Shown: one piece after another, positions 24,801 to 37,908 of the stretch
Position numbering within the stretch: the first letter of the stretch is position 1
Layout: each line of letters opens with the position of its first letter
Assembly: GCF_000972845.2 (NCBI RefSeq)
Contig: NC_040021.1
Span: 10,940,908-11,004,907, forward strand
Direction: 5' to 3'
Length of the DNA stretch: 64,000 bases
Origin: Larimichthys crocea
Lineage: Eukaryota > Chordata > Actinopteri > Sciaenidae
Program-made: the position numbers and the translations under genes
The notes under the pieces: model-generated
The model's input: only the letters and a program-made list of their open reading frames with translations
What the model was told of the DNA's origin: nothing
Database searches by the model: none

Positions 24801-27800
24801 AATCACGTCAGTGAATTTTTCAAACTATTCCTGACGACGTTCGTAGCATCTGAATCTGCACTTGTGTGCGAGTGTGCACGAGGTTGTCCGTGCACACTTG
24901 TGTGTATCTGTCCTGCCTCTGTTTGTGATGGTGACTGTTTGTTTCTTTTGTGCAGGGAGTCAGCAGTCTCAGGATCAGACGAGTCGCAGAAGTGGAAACG
25001 CTGGAGAGAAGCACAATGAGAACGGGGTGAGACCTAATTAGCATTATCTAAATGATATTAAAATAGAAATACTACTGGCAGTAATTTACTGTAATTTGAT
25101 GCCTTCTTCCACATATAGATTTGGGTTATAAGTGTGTAACAAAAGTGTCATAACACAATATATACAGTGTTTTTTATTTATTATTTTAACTCTGCAACAA
25201 AGTAAGCATTATTCTCTGTGAGGTGAATATCTGTGGATACATCAGGATCCTGATACTAAGCTGCTGTGTGAGACTAACATCACAGGCCTTTCCCTGTCAG
25301 GTGAACCCATTCTTGTGCATGCTGAGCTCTAGCTTTAGGAAGCGCGTGTGCTAGAAGATGTGAATGCCTCCCGATAATGGCAGCCTCTGGCGCGGCATCC
25401 TTTCTATCTCTCTCTCTCTCTCTTCTTCTCTCTGACCGTCTGTCCCAGATTTCACAATAGCAAAGTGTTGCGGTCAAGGAATCGTAACTAATTACACCTC
25501 AAGGGTGGAGCGAAGAATCCAGCGCAGCAGGGAGACGGAGAGGTCGTGGTTTTTGTTTTCAAAAAAAAAAAAGTAGCACAAGAGCACCCAGGAGCCATTC
25601 CTTTTATTATCCTGAACTTTTGATGTAGTATCATGAGGTAATATATGTTTTTACGGAAATAGAAATTGGTTATTGATTGAATCTCCAGTATCATGCTACT
25701 AACCCATAAAAACCACACCACAGCAAGTAAAAACTGCCGGCTCCGCTTAACCTCCCAAGTGCCGAGGCTCATTTGTGTCCGAGTTTCTCCCTAATATCTG
25801 ATTTAGAGGATTAAATCAGTCAGCCTGCTGAATGATATAACAACCCCTAAGAGGATCATTGCTTTGGCTTTTTCCACGGGCTGCTGCCCAAACCCCTGGG
25901 GGGCTTTCTTTCCACCAAGCAGAGCTGATCATCCTCTGAGGACGCTGCCCATCTCAAGCAGAGGTGCTTCAAGAGAAGTGATCGCACACATTTCTGTTTC
26001 AATATCACGATTTCATGCTCCCACAGTTGGTGATGACAGCTTATTGGCAGTATTGAAACATCTCAGTAACACTTATCAGTCGTTTTTTGAGTTTTTACAC
26101 ATAAACGAGATATTTAATTAGTCAATTAACGAGTTTTAGACACACTGAGTGGACTTTGTTACCTTTTAGACACAGCCAGTCTAGCTGCCCCACCCCCTTT
26201 TCCAGTGTTTTTGCTACCCTATGCTAACCAGCTGCTAGCTGTAGCCTGAAATTTAACAGACGTTGATCTGCAATTTATTTTCTCGATTAATTGATCCATC
26301 TTTTTCTGTCAGATATTAGTGGGAAAACGCTGATCACACTCTCTCTGATGTTCAAAATGCTTGCTTAATTTTTTCTGCTGAGCATTCGGTTAATCAAAGA
26401 AGTGTCAGTTCTTTCACATTTTTGCTCCTCTGAACATTATTTCATGAGTAATAGTCATGCGTTACCGTGTTCTTTTAATCTTTTAGTCTCCCAGTGGGAC
26501 TAATCCCTCATCAGCGAGGCTGTGGCTGCTCTCGCTCCCTTCCTGGTCTGCTCAGTCGGGTGTTTCTCTAACTCCCACTTCATCACTGTCTGAGGGTGTG
26601 TGTGTCTGTTTCTCCCTCGGGTGAATTGCCACTGATGCAGCGTTGCCTGAGTGCATTTGAGCGTGGCTGCATTGTGTGCCAGTGGCTTCCCTCGCTCTCC
26701 CCAGCTCAACCTCGGTTGAGTCCGTCTCCCCACCCCCCCTCGCCGCACGTTCTTGTATGTAATTCTTGAACAAACGCCACCTGTGAAAATCTGCAAAATG
26801 TTTGTGCTGAGTGTCCTCAGAGATTAAATGATGTATGACATGCATACTATTGGTTTCTACCATAAAAGTCAAATGATTCCTTAAAGCAAACATGGTTTAA
26901 TTAGACAAATGAGTCACACGTCTGTCTCCTCTAATCTAAGTAGAAGCATACAATATTTTTGTCTTTTGCATTTTATTTATAGTTTATTTCACGTGGACTT
27001 TATCTAAAGTCTCCAGCTTTGTCACACACGTGTTTAAGATCATATCAAGCAAACTGTAAAACCTACACTTGGCTCTTGCTAAAGTCCTCATGTTTAAACA
27101 ATGTTTTCTATCCAAACATAACAGACATACTTGTCTGTTATTGGAAAAGAAAAACCCACCGTGACATTTCCTGCGTCATCTCCTCCCTCTTTGAACACAC
27201 TTCCTAAAGGCAACATCTACCAGCTCTTGAGCATTTCAGTACAGATGGTTGGTTGGAGGACTGTATTCACCGCTCTCGCATTGTGCTGTTTCATTGAAGA
27301 GCAGTCTGCCACTGTGTTGACTGCGGCGACGGCTTTGAGGGCATTCAGAAGTCTGTAGAGTGATAGTCTGGAAGAGTCCTTTTTTATTCTGTGGTGTCTC
27401 GAACACACAGTGCTGATTTGCTGATCTGGCTCCAGAGGAGGACCGTGTCATCCATGGCTCTGTGAAAGTCAGTATTTTTTTTCAGTTGTAATGATAGATC
27501 AATAGAAAAGCTATGCAGGTTGCTGCTTGGTAACAAACCATTTAATGACATCAAATTCTTTAATTTTTAACATCATAATTCTGGTGGTTATTGTTTTCTG
27601 GTGTTTATTAGACCAAAACAATCATGAAAAGATGAATCGATAATGAAATAATCAAAACCATGAAGGAGATCAGTGGAGGCAGTGTCTTGTTTTTTTCAGC
27701 ATCAATACTTTGGAATTCATTATTGTGATGCAAACTATACAGCGATGCAATTAAACAAAAAATGTCTCTCACGTTGCTCTCACAGCCTCGCCTACTGAGT

Positions 27801-30800
27801 CTCGTCACAATTAATGTCCCATTATAATGATGTCTGGAGTCTGACTCTCACTGCTGTTTAGACTCCTGCTGTTTGACCCTCTGGCAGCTGAAGTCAGACA
27901 TCTTTTTAAAATCATTTCTGCAAATGTCTTTTTTTTTTTTGTTTTTGTGTGTGTTTGTTTTTTTTCTTCTTACGTAACATTTTTAACTTATGTAACTTTT
28001 CTTGCCGGATATATTTGTTTGTCTTTTAAAAGTGCTGTTCTATCAAACATTTCCCTGAATGTTGCTAACATACATGACATAAAGATGCACACACATACAT
28101 GACACTGCGCAGGTTCTCACAGTTGAGCAAGTATTACTGATAAGAGCTGAACTTTTCACCTTTTTTAGCTCTCACTCAGATACTGAATGATGTTGTTTTG
28201 GCCGGAGGAAGAGTCGTGTATACTTGTAAGTGTATCATTGTACTTGTAGCAGCTCCCACAGGCCAAAAAAAATAAATGTTGAGTCACTGGTCACTGGTTT
28301 GAAAGCACTTTGGGCATATTGTAAAACATCTAAAAAAAAATGTCTCCCAATGAATGAAAACTTTTAGTGGGGTTTTAAAAGAAGAGAATTGCCTAGTGCC
28401 AACAAGTATAAGCCTTTACAGTCTCATCAGTCTGTGTCTAGGTCAGTGGCTCTTATAACACTCAGCGGGTGTCCAAATCATGCTCTAATTTCAGCATGTT
28501 GACCAAGTCTCATGTGTATGTGTGTTTTTAGGTGGGGAATCAGCGTGTGGAGCTCACGCTGTCAGAGCTGCAGGAGATGGCCACGCGGCAGCAGCAGCAA
28601 ATCGAGGCTCAGCAGCAGATGCTCGTCGCAAAGGTAACATCTTGTCTTCGTTCTGCAGTAATTGCAGTAATTTATGAATGAGCTGTTCTAGGTTAGTGCT
28701 GGGGAACATCAGAAAGGCTCACAGGTCCTCTAGGAGGACAGAGGAAGCTCCCCACAAGCTGCTGCTTTTACTGATTTAAATTATTTCAAAATGTAGAAAT
28801 TCTGCACTTAATTTGACTATTTGTTAAACCTAAACATTATAAACGTATGCTGGGATCAGATCACACTGAAACACATGGGTTACTCTGTCAGATGAGGCAA
28901 CCATAGTTACAATTTCTTGTAGTAACTTGCCTGAGAGACATTGAATTTGGACCAAACATAACTTGTGATTGATATGACGATATATATACATAGGAGGGCA
29001 GAAAGGTGCAGTTTGGTCTGATGTCATGTTAGTCTGTGACAGATTCGCCCAGTCAGTTTAAGGCCTCGGCAGGCCAGTTAAGTTCACTACTTTGATCCAA
29101 AGAGCTCCGTCATGACTTGAAACAAACAGTTATGTAACAAAAGAGATGGGCGGCAGTGTGAGTCACCGTGCTAGTATTATCTGGTCGGTCAGAATTTCTA
29201 TTTCACACAGTGTTTACTCCTGCAATTGACCTGCTATATAAATCCTGAAATCTAAATAATGCTTGATTTTGACTAATAACTTCTGTGCTGCATTTTATTA
29301 AAAAAATAGATTTCGTCTTATAACCGAAGGAATAATAGTTTGACGGCAAACCACCACACAACCAGTCTACCATGTCAGTCTCCGTGGATTTTCAGCACAC
29401 TAACTAAGTCTGATCATCGTGTTCGTGGTGTGCTGATCAGTCACGCAGCATGAAGCCCACTGTAGACCAACCAATAGGAGAAGGGGGGAAAAAAAGCATT
29501 TATTGCCTTTGTTGTGGCGGGCTGAAAAGTAGGCCCCACTTGAAGCCCTGCAGTCATTTGGAAACCTGGGCTGTCATTTCCTATTTTAGGACCTTAACTG
29601 GAGCAGTTCTCAGTTGGGAAGAGAGATGAAGTCATCTGACCCTTTCTTCAGCCTTCAGACAGTCTTGACACAACACCGTATTTAATTTAGTGCATACAGT
29701 AGAAAGATTTAGCCCAGTTAGGGTATGTCTGCCTGGCAGTGGTGACTTGTTGGTTTTATATCAATACAAATATAGGCATTGAAAAGAATAAACATGGTAG
29801 CACTGAGACTGTCTGCGCTGTTGGATGCAGTCTGATGTCATTTCGTACCTTGTGTTTGCCTGTTTACACATATCAAACTCTGTCTCTCTCTGAAGGAGCA
29901 ACGTTTGCGTTACCTGAAGCAGCAGGAGCGACGTCAGCAGCAAACCGTTTCAGAGAGCGAGAAGCTGCAGAGGCTGAAGGATCGCGTTGAAAACCAAGAG
30001 GCAAAGCTCAAGAAGATTCGGGCAATGAGAGGCCAGGTGGACTACAGCAAGGTCATCAATGGCAACCTCTGTATGTATACTTTGGAGAGGATCTTTTTTT
30101 TTGTGTAAGTCACCCTACATGTAGATTATGATGATGTGATTCCTTCATTTCTCATGTTCAGCGGCAGAGATCGAGCAAGTTAGCGGCCTGTTTCAAGAGA
30201 AGCAGGCCGAGCTACAGTCTGCCGTGCTGAGGGTGGAGCAGCTCAGCCTGCAGCTGGAGGACCTGCGGAGGGGAAAGCTCAATGGCATACAGACCACCCT
30301 GGGTGGCCAAGTAACCGGCGCTGCAGCCCTCGAGCTCCGTAAACTTTACCAGGAGCTTCAGGTACTGCACAAATAAGTACAACATCCACTGAATACTTGT
30401 GTAGGCTCCACTATTTTTGACCACCGTGATGGTATTATCTGTCGTCCACAGATCAGGAACAAGTTGAACCAGGAGCAAAACAGCAAGCTGCAGCAACAGA
30501 AGGAGCTTCTGAACAAACGCAACATGGAAGTCACGCTCATGGACAAGCGCATCAGCGAGCTGCGGGAACGCCTCTACAAGAAAAAAGCTGAGGCACGTCA
30601 AAAAGAGAACCTTCCTGTAAGACTGAAAGCGCTTAACACACCTCCTCATTAAGACTTTGTTTGGTGTCCTGTCTCTGTGAGAAGTCAGTCCAGAAAGACG
30701 CAGATGTTCAATATAAAGTGACAAAATTTATTCTTAAACCTTAGAAGAAAGTTGTGGACTAAAGTTTTTGCTCCTGTCCCCTTGGGGGGCTCTGTAAACC

Positions 30801-33800
30801 ATCTGCAGTGGAGAGACTGTTTGCTCAAGAAGAAAATAAGTCCTGATGACTGCAAAGCTCCTTGTTAAACAGCAAAAGAAATGACATTACTAACACTAAC
30901 ATTTTAAACTTCTCTAACTTTCTCCTCTTGTAGCTGAACAGAGCCAACGGGCCTCCCTCTCCCCAGCCAGCCTCTGGTACTCTGGGCCGCGTCGCTGCTG
31001 TTGGGCCGTACATACAAGTCCCGGTACCGGGCCGACAAGAAGGAGGCTACAACATACCACCTGATCCACTGAAACCTCAGACTCTGGGTGTTAATAACCA
31101 AGCCAACCATGGCCGCATCAAGTCAGGTTGGTTGAAACTGCTAAAATTACATTTGCAGTGTGTTTTTCATTTGAAGTCAAAGACCGTAGTAGTGGATATC
31201 AAGTGATGCACGATCATTAGGCTCAGATTTCATTTAAATCTTCTGTGAATTTCTTGTCTTGTTTCCTCATTAAAAGAGCAAGAACATGGACAGTTAGACA
31301 AGGAAGAGATGAGACGATGATTCAGTCACAGAGTAGCTTAAATAGTCCCAGTGGCAGACGTCTTACACTACTACACATTTAACACCTCATTGCATGAAAA
31401 GCTTGTGACTGTAATTCCCTCCTGATTTCCAACTGTTACTCTGTTTCCTTCCTTACCTGACTTCTCAATTAATTCTCTGCCTAGACTTGATTTCTGTGAT
31501 TGTTTTCCTTCTTCTCTAACCTTCCTCTCTCCTTGTTGTTGTGTACACTGTGATTCCCTTTTCCTTTTCTTTCCTCCTTCTCCTCTCATGTGTCTGTGCC
31601 GTCCCGTCTTTGTTAATGTCTCCTCTGTTTCGCTGGGTGTGTGGTGGGTTTTGGGGGGCAACTCTTCCTGGGGCAGATGGTGTGCGAAAGCCTCCCGGCC
31701 CTTGGAAGGTGTCTGATTTAGACATCGTTGTGGACCCGGTACCCCCGTCCCTTCCAGAATCACACCCGGGCACCGGAGCCTCCGCTGGCTCTGACGGCAC
31801 GTCCCGTGAGTGCACAGTGCTGCATAAGCAGAAGGGGTGGCACTTCCTGAACCTTCTCTCTCGAATGTAGCACAGGATCCTCAGCATGCACTGGAGATTT
31901 TACTCCATACTACATCCTTACTTTTTAAATATCGTTGTCAGTTCAATTGGCCGGGAATTTAAGATAATTAAGACTGTATTCTGCCCAGTCACGCCTTTAG
32001 CCCTCTCTTTAGTCGTCACCAACTAATGTTTTTATGCTCCACAAAATGTCTCCAATAGATAAAAGACAGCTTAAATGCACAGCTGGGGAAACTGAGGAGA
32101 TGAGCATCTGTGCCTGGTTAACAATCGCTGACTGATGGAAGCATCCTTGTTTGGCGTCATTAAGCTCTCCTGCCAGTGCAGCATTCAGCCAGTTTTTTCT
32201 CAACTGGAGAGAGAACTTGTTGACATTTCATTTTCTCTGTGGATTGGCTAATGACGTCAAAGCAGTGGCGTTGCCATCTTGAAACACTTGGCTGCCATCT
32301 GCGGAAATTTTCCACCCTTTAATTGTAGTTGACGTTGCGCCTCATATGAAGAAAGTGACGCTGACAAAGCGCTTCTGATCCTGTGTGTTTGTACACTTCT
32401 GAGAAGGTTCAACAACTTGAGTGCCTCCATTAATTCACACATGAAAAAAAAAAAGCAGTCCAAAATATTTGGGCTTCATAACATTCCCAGCCTGCCTAAC
32501 TTTAACCTTCACACCACGTTCTCACAACAACCGAGCTGTGAGAGCCCAGATAATCTGAGACTCTGTTTCCTTTTTAGATTTAGTAGAACTTATTGTTACT
32601 GTATTAATCTGATGCTACGTTTAAAGAGGTTTGCAAAAAAAGATTGGAAGCTGCTTTTGTGTGCGTTTGTTCACTATTTAAAGTTACAACATGTATTAAG
32701 AAGCATAGAGGAAATTTAAAATATCATAATTGGCTTTTGAGACTTTTCGAGGTCTGTCACGAGTCGGGTCGCCACACTGCAGCTTTGACATAATATATAA
32801 ACAAATTCCTGTCGAATCGGACCATAAATACTGCTGCTGATTTTGTTGTGTCTTTCTTCCATCTCCTTTCATGTCACCCTGTCCTTTGTTTATCTCGTAC
32901 ATACATAAGTAGTCACTGAGCGGCAGTACTTACTGAGTCTTCTACTAAATCACAGTTTAGTTACTATTTGCTAACTAAATTAAAACACTACGTGACTATA
33001 TGCAGGTAACAAAATACTAATGCAGACACATTCATTCATCATGGCTGTGAAGTGATCAGGATTTTTGTCCTATTGAACAACAGCTCCCGCTGAAACATTT
33101 AGTCTGCGGTTGTCTTGATCAATTTTAAGTCCATTGTGTAAAAATAATGAATTGTGGTGATGTGCCAGATGTTTCTGGCCACATGGACCTTCAACAGAAA
33201 AATTTTGAGAGCGCCCCTCCTTGAACAGTCGGCTAGTAGAGGATTTCTGCATATTGTACTAGCAGTCTATTGGAAAATTCACCCTGGATCTATATTAGCC
33301 ATGTTTTAAGTATATGATATAATAAGTATACAGTATATAATAAGTAATACAGCTTTTTGCTGGATTTATAGAGAACTGGTTTGATCCACTTTTCAAACAA
33401 AAAGGCAACAGGGAGTCTGTTCGAATGCCTCTTTATGGTGTCTGGTTAATAGGAAAGGCTTATCAAAATCCTGAACCCTCCATTTGATGCCAAGCCCAGG
33501 TCAAAATGGTACAGATATGGTTTCTATGTGTATAAAATATTAAACATGCTCATGTTCTTGAAATAATCCACTTGATGCGGTTAATCAGACAAAGTGACAC
33601 ATTTCAGATAAATAAGGTAATGGTACCATTTCGACCTGCTCCTGGTGTACATGCTTCGTCACTCCCCCGAGATGTAAAAAAAGACTTATGTTTGTCAAAC
33701 CATCAAAATCGTTGGATATTTTTCTCTGTTGCAACACACTTACTGTGTCCTGTTTGTGCCCTAGCCAATGATACTGGTTGGCCTACTGTAGGCAAGACCA

Positions 33801-36800
33801 GCACATCATCTCTAAAGCCTCCTGAGAGACGAGACTCAGGGACTGATACCCAGGGCAAGAGCCCTCCCTCAGGCTCCCCCGTCGCTCCAAGTGCAGAAAA
33901 GGTTAGTCCCCTTTCTTTCTGATCTCAGTTAAATGCATGTGTGATGTTTTGTAGCTATCAACCTCCTGATGTAACATCACATCTGAAAGAAATGTTTAAT
34001 TTCATTCACAGGTGCTAGAACCCAAAATGGCCGTGTCCTCCCCTGCCATATCCAAACCACAGCCGCCTCCCTATGGCTCTCACTTCACCTCCGCAAACTC
34101 GGCCAGCTCCCTGGAGCGCCGCAAGGATCAGCCTCCTCCTCCTCGCCCACTCCCGAACCCTCCAACTCCTGCTTGGCCCCGCGTCCCCCCCGCCACAGGC
34201 TCGTCCTCCCAGCAGATCCAGCAGAGAATCTCAGTGCCGCCAAGCCCCACCTTCCAGCCTAACGTACCGCTTTTCCCCCCTGGTCTGAGCGAGCGACTGG
34301 ATCCCCCACCAGCTGTGGCAGTGCGCCCCTTCATCCCAGACAGAGGATCACGGCCTCAGTCGCCTCGAAAGGGCCCGCCTACCATGAACTCCAGCTCCAT
34401 TTATCACATGTACCTCCAGCAGGCAGCGCCAAAGAGCCAGCCACTCAAGCCTGCTCTCAAAGCAGGTAAGAGCTGCGTTTGAATGGATGGTCCTGTATGT
34501 GAGGCCTCATTGAAAAACTCCAGTAGAAAAACTTTTCATGATCAGGATGTTTGACTGACTTTAGATAAATGAAAGGAATTTTCAAAATTTACTTTATTTC
34601 AATCAGCGCCGAAAGAATGAGCCAATTAATCATTTAGACTTTTTCTTTATAAAAATATAAAGGATGTTTATGGACAGTTGTCAGTGACTTACAATACAAT
34701 AAAGAAGAAAATGATTAGTAAATGAACAAATATACAAATGTGCAAACACGCTGTGGCAGATATCCAGTAGTTAGTTACTTAAAATATTTGGTTAATAGCA
34801 TTTTTGTGGTTAACAAAAAGGAATTGCAGGTGCAGTGATCAGTGAATGTGATGAGTTATTAAAGGAGGGTGAAGGTGTGTGATAGGCAATTTTAACTTTG
34901 ACTTTCAACTTACAGTAATTGACAGGTGTATTAATAATGTAAATAATGACGATGTCAACACTGTCTGTCTGTCTCCAGTATACGGGAAGCCTGTTCTTCC
35001 CTCCAGCTCGACACCCCCCTCGCCCCTGCCTTTTGTCCAGGCGGGAGGGGCCTTCCCATTGCTCCAAGGCCAGCACAGTGGTGAGGACACTTTTGACGGA
35101 GAATTTGACGATCACGAGTTCTTCCAGCACCCGGAGCCTTTGGCGCCTCCTCCCAGCGTGGAGAACATCCCACGACCACTCAGCCCTACTAAGCTAACGC
35201 CCATGGTACACTCCCCGCTGCGCTACCAAAGTGACGCCGATCTCGAGGTGCTCCGTAAAAAGCTGGCCAACGCTCCGAGACCGCTCAAGAAACGCAGCTC
35301 CATCACAGAACCAGAGGGCCCCAGTGGACCCAACATCCAGAAACTGCTCTACCAGAGATTCAACACTTTAGCAGGAGGCATAGAGGGAGGCAACGGATCA
35401 GGAAGTGGCAACGGTGCCGGTAACGGGACACCGTTTTATCAGCCGGCGAATCCTCCTGGATATCTGGGAGGCGACTCTGTGGCTGATACAGACAATGGCA
35501 ACCTCCCGTCTGAGACGGCACTGCCGCCACCACCAGGGGCGGAGGAGCCGGGCTCTGAGGCTCAGCCTCCATCTACTGACGCCAACGACAATGAGCCACT
35601 AGCCTCGCCACCAGAAGGTCTGGGGGATCCCGCTGAAGCAGAAGGAGCAGAGGACGATGATGACGACAACAACAACAACGTGGGAGGCTCTGAGGCATTG
35701 CTGCCCAGCCCCGTGCCGGAGGTCACCACCCCAGAAGAGAGTGGAACAGTGGTCTCACAGCCCCTGGTGAGGGACTCATACACACAAACTTACAAAGTGT
35801 TTTCAATAAATGAGGTGGAATCTCATGCTTCCTCTCTTTATCTCCACAGGAGAAGCGCACAAACCTGAAGAAGCCAAACTCTGAGCGCACTGGTCACGGC
35901 TTCAGGGTGAAGTTCAACCCTCTGGCTCTCTTGCTGGACGCCTCGTTGGAGGGAGAGTTTGACCTCGTCCAGAGGATCATCTACGAGGTATGTCATGACA
36001 GCGTGAGTATATTTTCATTTATTTATATTTCCATGTAGCATAAAGCACTCATGTTTTCACCGGGATCCTTCTTCTGCTGTGTTGTTTTCCAGGTGGAGAA
36101 CCCGAGCACTCCCAATGACGAGGGCATCACACCCCTGCACAATGCAGTGTGTGCGGGGCATCACCACATAGTCAAGTTCCTGCTGGATTTCGGCGTGAAC
36201 GTCAACGCCGCAGACAGCGACGGATGGTGAGACGATGACACGGATGTGATTTTTGTCTTTTGCATTCATTTATTGAGTTTGTTTTCATGTTTTGTTTTGT
36301 TTGTTTGCTGGTACAGGACTCCGCTTCACTGCGCCGCCTCCTGCAACAGTGTTCATCTCTGCAAGTTGTTGGTCGAGTCGGGGGCCGCTATCTTTGCCAG
36401 CACCATCAGTGACGTGGAGACTGCTGCAGATAAATGCGAGGAAATGGAGGAGGGTTACATCCAGTGCTCCCAGTTTCTGTACGGTGAGTAACAACCCACA
36501 ACCATCCAAACTTCACTGAGGTTTGCACAACTTTGTAGCCGTGGTACTGCAAGGTGTAAAGTTCTGTTGATTAGATTAAATACACTCGTGTTTTTGGACT
36601 TTCTCATGCAGGTGTTCAGGAGAAGTTGGGTGTAATGAACAAGGGGACGGTGTACGCTCTGTGGGATTACAAAGCTCAGAACCCGGACGAACTGGCCTTC
36701 AGCGAAGGAGACGCCATCACTATTCTGCGACGACAGGACGACAGTGAAACAGATTGGTGGTGGGCACGACTTGAAGACAACGAGGGCTACGTGCCCCGCA

Positions 36801-37578
36801 ACCTGCTGGGGGTAAAAAAAACATAATTTGTTACATATCAGTTTTAACGTTGGATTTTTGTTTATTCTGATCAAATGGGATCAGGCTGGAAAGCAGCTTT
36901 TCACTCTGAGAAAATACACGTCCGATTAAACTATAATGAAACGAAATGATAGTATGATGTGTCACTGGGTTGTGCAGTGGTGGTTTATTTGTGCTGAAGT
37001 TAACCCGCTGTGAAACAAAGAGGAAATAACTTTCTATTTCGCTGATCAGTCCCCCTCCTTCACACACTTAGTCCAGAACACACACAGTTTAGTTCATGAA
37101 TCCACCTGGATAGTCTCAGCTTCAGAGACATTTCAGGCTGACTCGGGCTGCGTTTTTCCAAAAGTTGGATCTGGCTCAACTTCTCTGCTACAGGTCGCAA
37201 CTTTTTTGGCGGACACCCCTGTGGTGCAGACTGCCGCAGCCAAAATGGATTACCCCGACTCAAATGAACGGAAAAAAACTTCTTGTTGACCTTACTCATG
37301 GGTTTAGGCTGACTGGCTGCTTGAATTTCTGCTTAGATAATCCGGATTGTTGTCGCTATTCTCTGACACTGTGACAAATTAATTATACAAATACATTTCG
37401 GTTGAACTCGGTTTATTGTCACATCCAGTCATAGAGTACAGAGGTTTTAGGAAATACATAACACGTACCTGTGATGTCAGAGACAAAGCACATAATAACA
37501 AGTCATCATTCATCTTTCTGTTTGTTTTCTTTGCAGCTCTATCCAAGGATCAAGCCTCGTCAGCGCTCCCTGGCGTAG
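15812..37578 (+). CDS. ppp1r13b: ASPP1: apoptosis-stimulating of p53 protein 1 / PP1 regulatory subunit 13B
   Basis: Coding exons: 15812-15820 (in exon 15675-15820), 21919-22066, 23258-23377, 24956-25026, 28532-28633, 29896-30070, 30162-30361, 30452-30616, 30934-31126, 31677-31805 (cassette), 33765-33901, 34012-34465, 34979-35766, 35850-35987, 36093-36226, 36317-36483, 36612-36811 and 37537-37578. All phases join, giving 1123 aa with the cassette and 1080 without (human ASPP1 about 1090). ASPP1 binds p53 family members and PP1 and promotes pro-apoptotic transcription. Seen in order: start MMPMILTV; ubiquitin-like region to about 90; glutamine-rich coiled coil about 117-330; proline-rich SH3 ligands about 490-640; [22 protein letters not shown]1-docking RVKF near 914; ankyrin repeats about 950-1040; SH3 ([24 protein letters not shown]) about 1050-1110; end [17 protein letters not shown] and YQSDADLE match ASPP1 better than ASPP2. 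Confidence 0.95.
15821..21918 (+). other. ppp1r13b: Large second intron of ppp1r13b
   Basis: 6.1 kb between the start-codon exon and the exon for ILTVYLSDG. It contains one recognisable interspersed repeat (15990-16142) and T- and CT-rich runs (about 18010-18075 and 18620-18690). Open frames inside it have no domain or splice support. Confidence 0.6.
15990..16142 (+). repeat. Interspersed teleost repeat with GGAT tail, internally deleted
   Basis: The order cttcctcccacagtgctaaa, gtggatgtgagtgtgaacgg, cctgtgataaactggcgaca and a final acggatggatgga matches a very common fish repeat. The part between ggcgaca and the (GGAT)n tail is missing. Recognised from memory of the consensus; family name not assigned. 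Confidence 0.6.
22067..23257 (+). other. ppp1r13b: ppp1r13b intron 3
   Basis: No gene or clear repeat seen; open frames around 22300-22760 lie on both strands and have no domain signature. Confidence 0.5.
23378..24955 (+). other. ppp1r13b: ppp1r13b intron 4
   Basis: Contains one dispersed repeat copy (24329-24553) that is related to 37087-37280. Otherwise nothing recognised. Confidence 0.5.
24329..24553 (+). repeat. Dispersed repeat, copy 1 (related to 37087-37280)
   Basis: It begins gtttagtccatgaatccacc and ends near cgaataggaaaaaac. The copy at 37087 begins gtttagttcatgaatccacc and ends gaacggaaaaaaac. Middle blocks tctcagtttcagagac, actcaacttctctg and gcagcc-like segments align with small indels. 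No open frame, so probably a non-autonomous element. Confidence 0.7.
25027..28531 (+). other. ppp1r13b: ppp1r13b intron 5
   Basis: 3.5 kb without supported exons. It contains a common-repeat remnant at about 26150-26270 and simple-sequence runs (CT-rich near 25400, T-rich near 27930). Confidence 0.5.
26150..26270. repeat. Fragment of a common teleost interspersed repeat
   Basis: The words gacacagccagtctagctgc, ttttccagtgtttttgctac and ccagctgctagctgtagcct occur in the order seen in a widespread fish repeat. Only this core is present; family not assigned. Confidence 0.5.
28634..29895 (+). other. ppp1r13b: ppp1r13b intron 6
   Basis: Intron between the two halves of the coiled-coil region. No gene or recognised repeat seen. 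Confidence 0.5.
31127..31676 (+). other. ppp1r13b: Intron upstream of the ppp1r13b cassette exon
   Basis: The last 250 bases are CT-rich (ttccttttctttcctccttc and similar), which could bind polypyrimidine-tract proteins that control the following exon. That role is inferred from composition only. Confidence 0.4.
31677..31805 (+). CDS. ppp1r13b: Optional 129-nt cassette exon of ppp1r13b
   Basis: The exon lies between ...ggggcag and gtgagt and adds 43 residues ([16 protein letters not shown] near its start). Both neighbouring junctions are phase 1 and its length is a multiple of 3, so including or skipping it keeps the frame. Skipping joins TCA G to CC AAT GAT, giving SANDTGW, which fits the SAND.. 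junction of mammalian ASPP1. Inclusion is therefore likely alternative. The open frame, splice sites and conserved-looking hydrophobic block ([11 protein letters not shown]) support a real exon. Confidence 0.65.
31806..33764 (+). other. ppp1r13b: Intron downstream of the ppp1r13b cassette exon
   Basis: About 2 kb of AT-rich sequence with no supported exon. Ends in tgtttgtgccctag before the SANDTGW exon. Confidence 0.45.
34466..34978 (+). other. ppp1r13b: ppp1r13b intron before the VYGKPVLP exon
   Basis: AT-rich, ends in ctgtctgtctgtctccag. Nothing else is seen. Confidence 0.5.
37087..37280 (+). repeat. Dispersed repeat, copy 2, containing the left breakpoint of the tandem duplication
   Basis: Related to 24329-24553. 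The duplicated block starts at 37219, inside this repeat (ctgtggtgcagactgccgca), and the same words reappear at 41840. A breakpoint in a repeat fits either repeat-mediated rearrangement or an assembly join at a repeat. Confidence 0.7.
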
Positions 37579-37848
37579 TGTCTCACTCCACTGACCTCTG
37601 GCTAACAGCTGGACTCGTGACAAAACCAAGAGCAGAGAACAAATGAGCCTGGCGCTCTGTCTTCTCCCCGTGGCCATAACCTCTCCTCCTTCGGCCTCGT
37701 GCTTCTCACAAAAATCTGAAGCAGTGGGCACCGAACTCTGACACACACACACATTTACATCTGCACACATGTAGACACACAATGAAACACAAGCACTCCA
37801 AATGCGAAAATCTCTTAAACCACTCCATCCTGAGCCCCTTCTCCACCA

Positions 37849-37908
<60 letters not shown>

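Noticed and set aside
30212..30724. 170-aa minus-strand frame
   Set aside because: Antisense shadow of ppp1r13b coiled-coil exons.
15812..37578. Assignment of the ASPP gene to tp53bp2 (ASPP2)
   Set aside because: The exon sequences start MMPMILTV, contain [27 protein letters not shown] and NTLAGG, which fit ASPP1; ASPP2 has different residues at these places.
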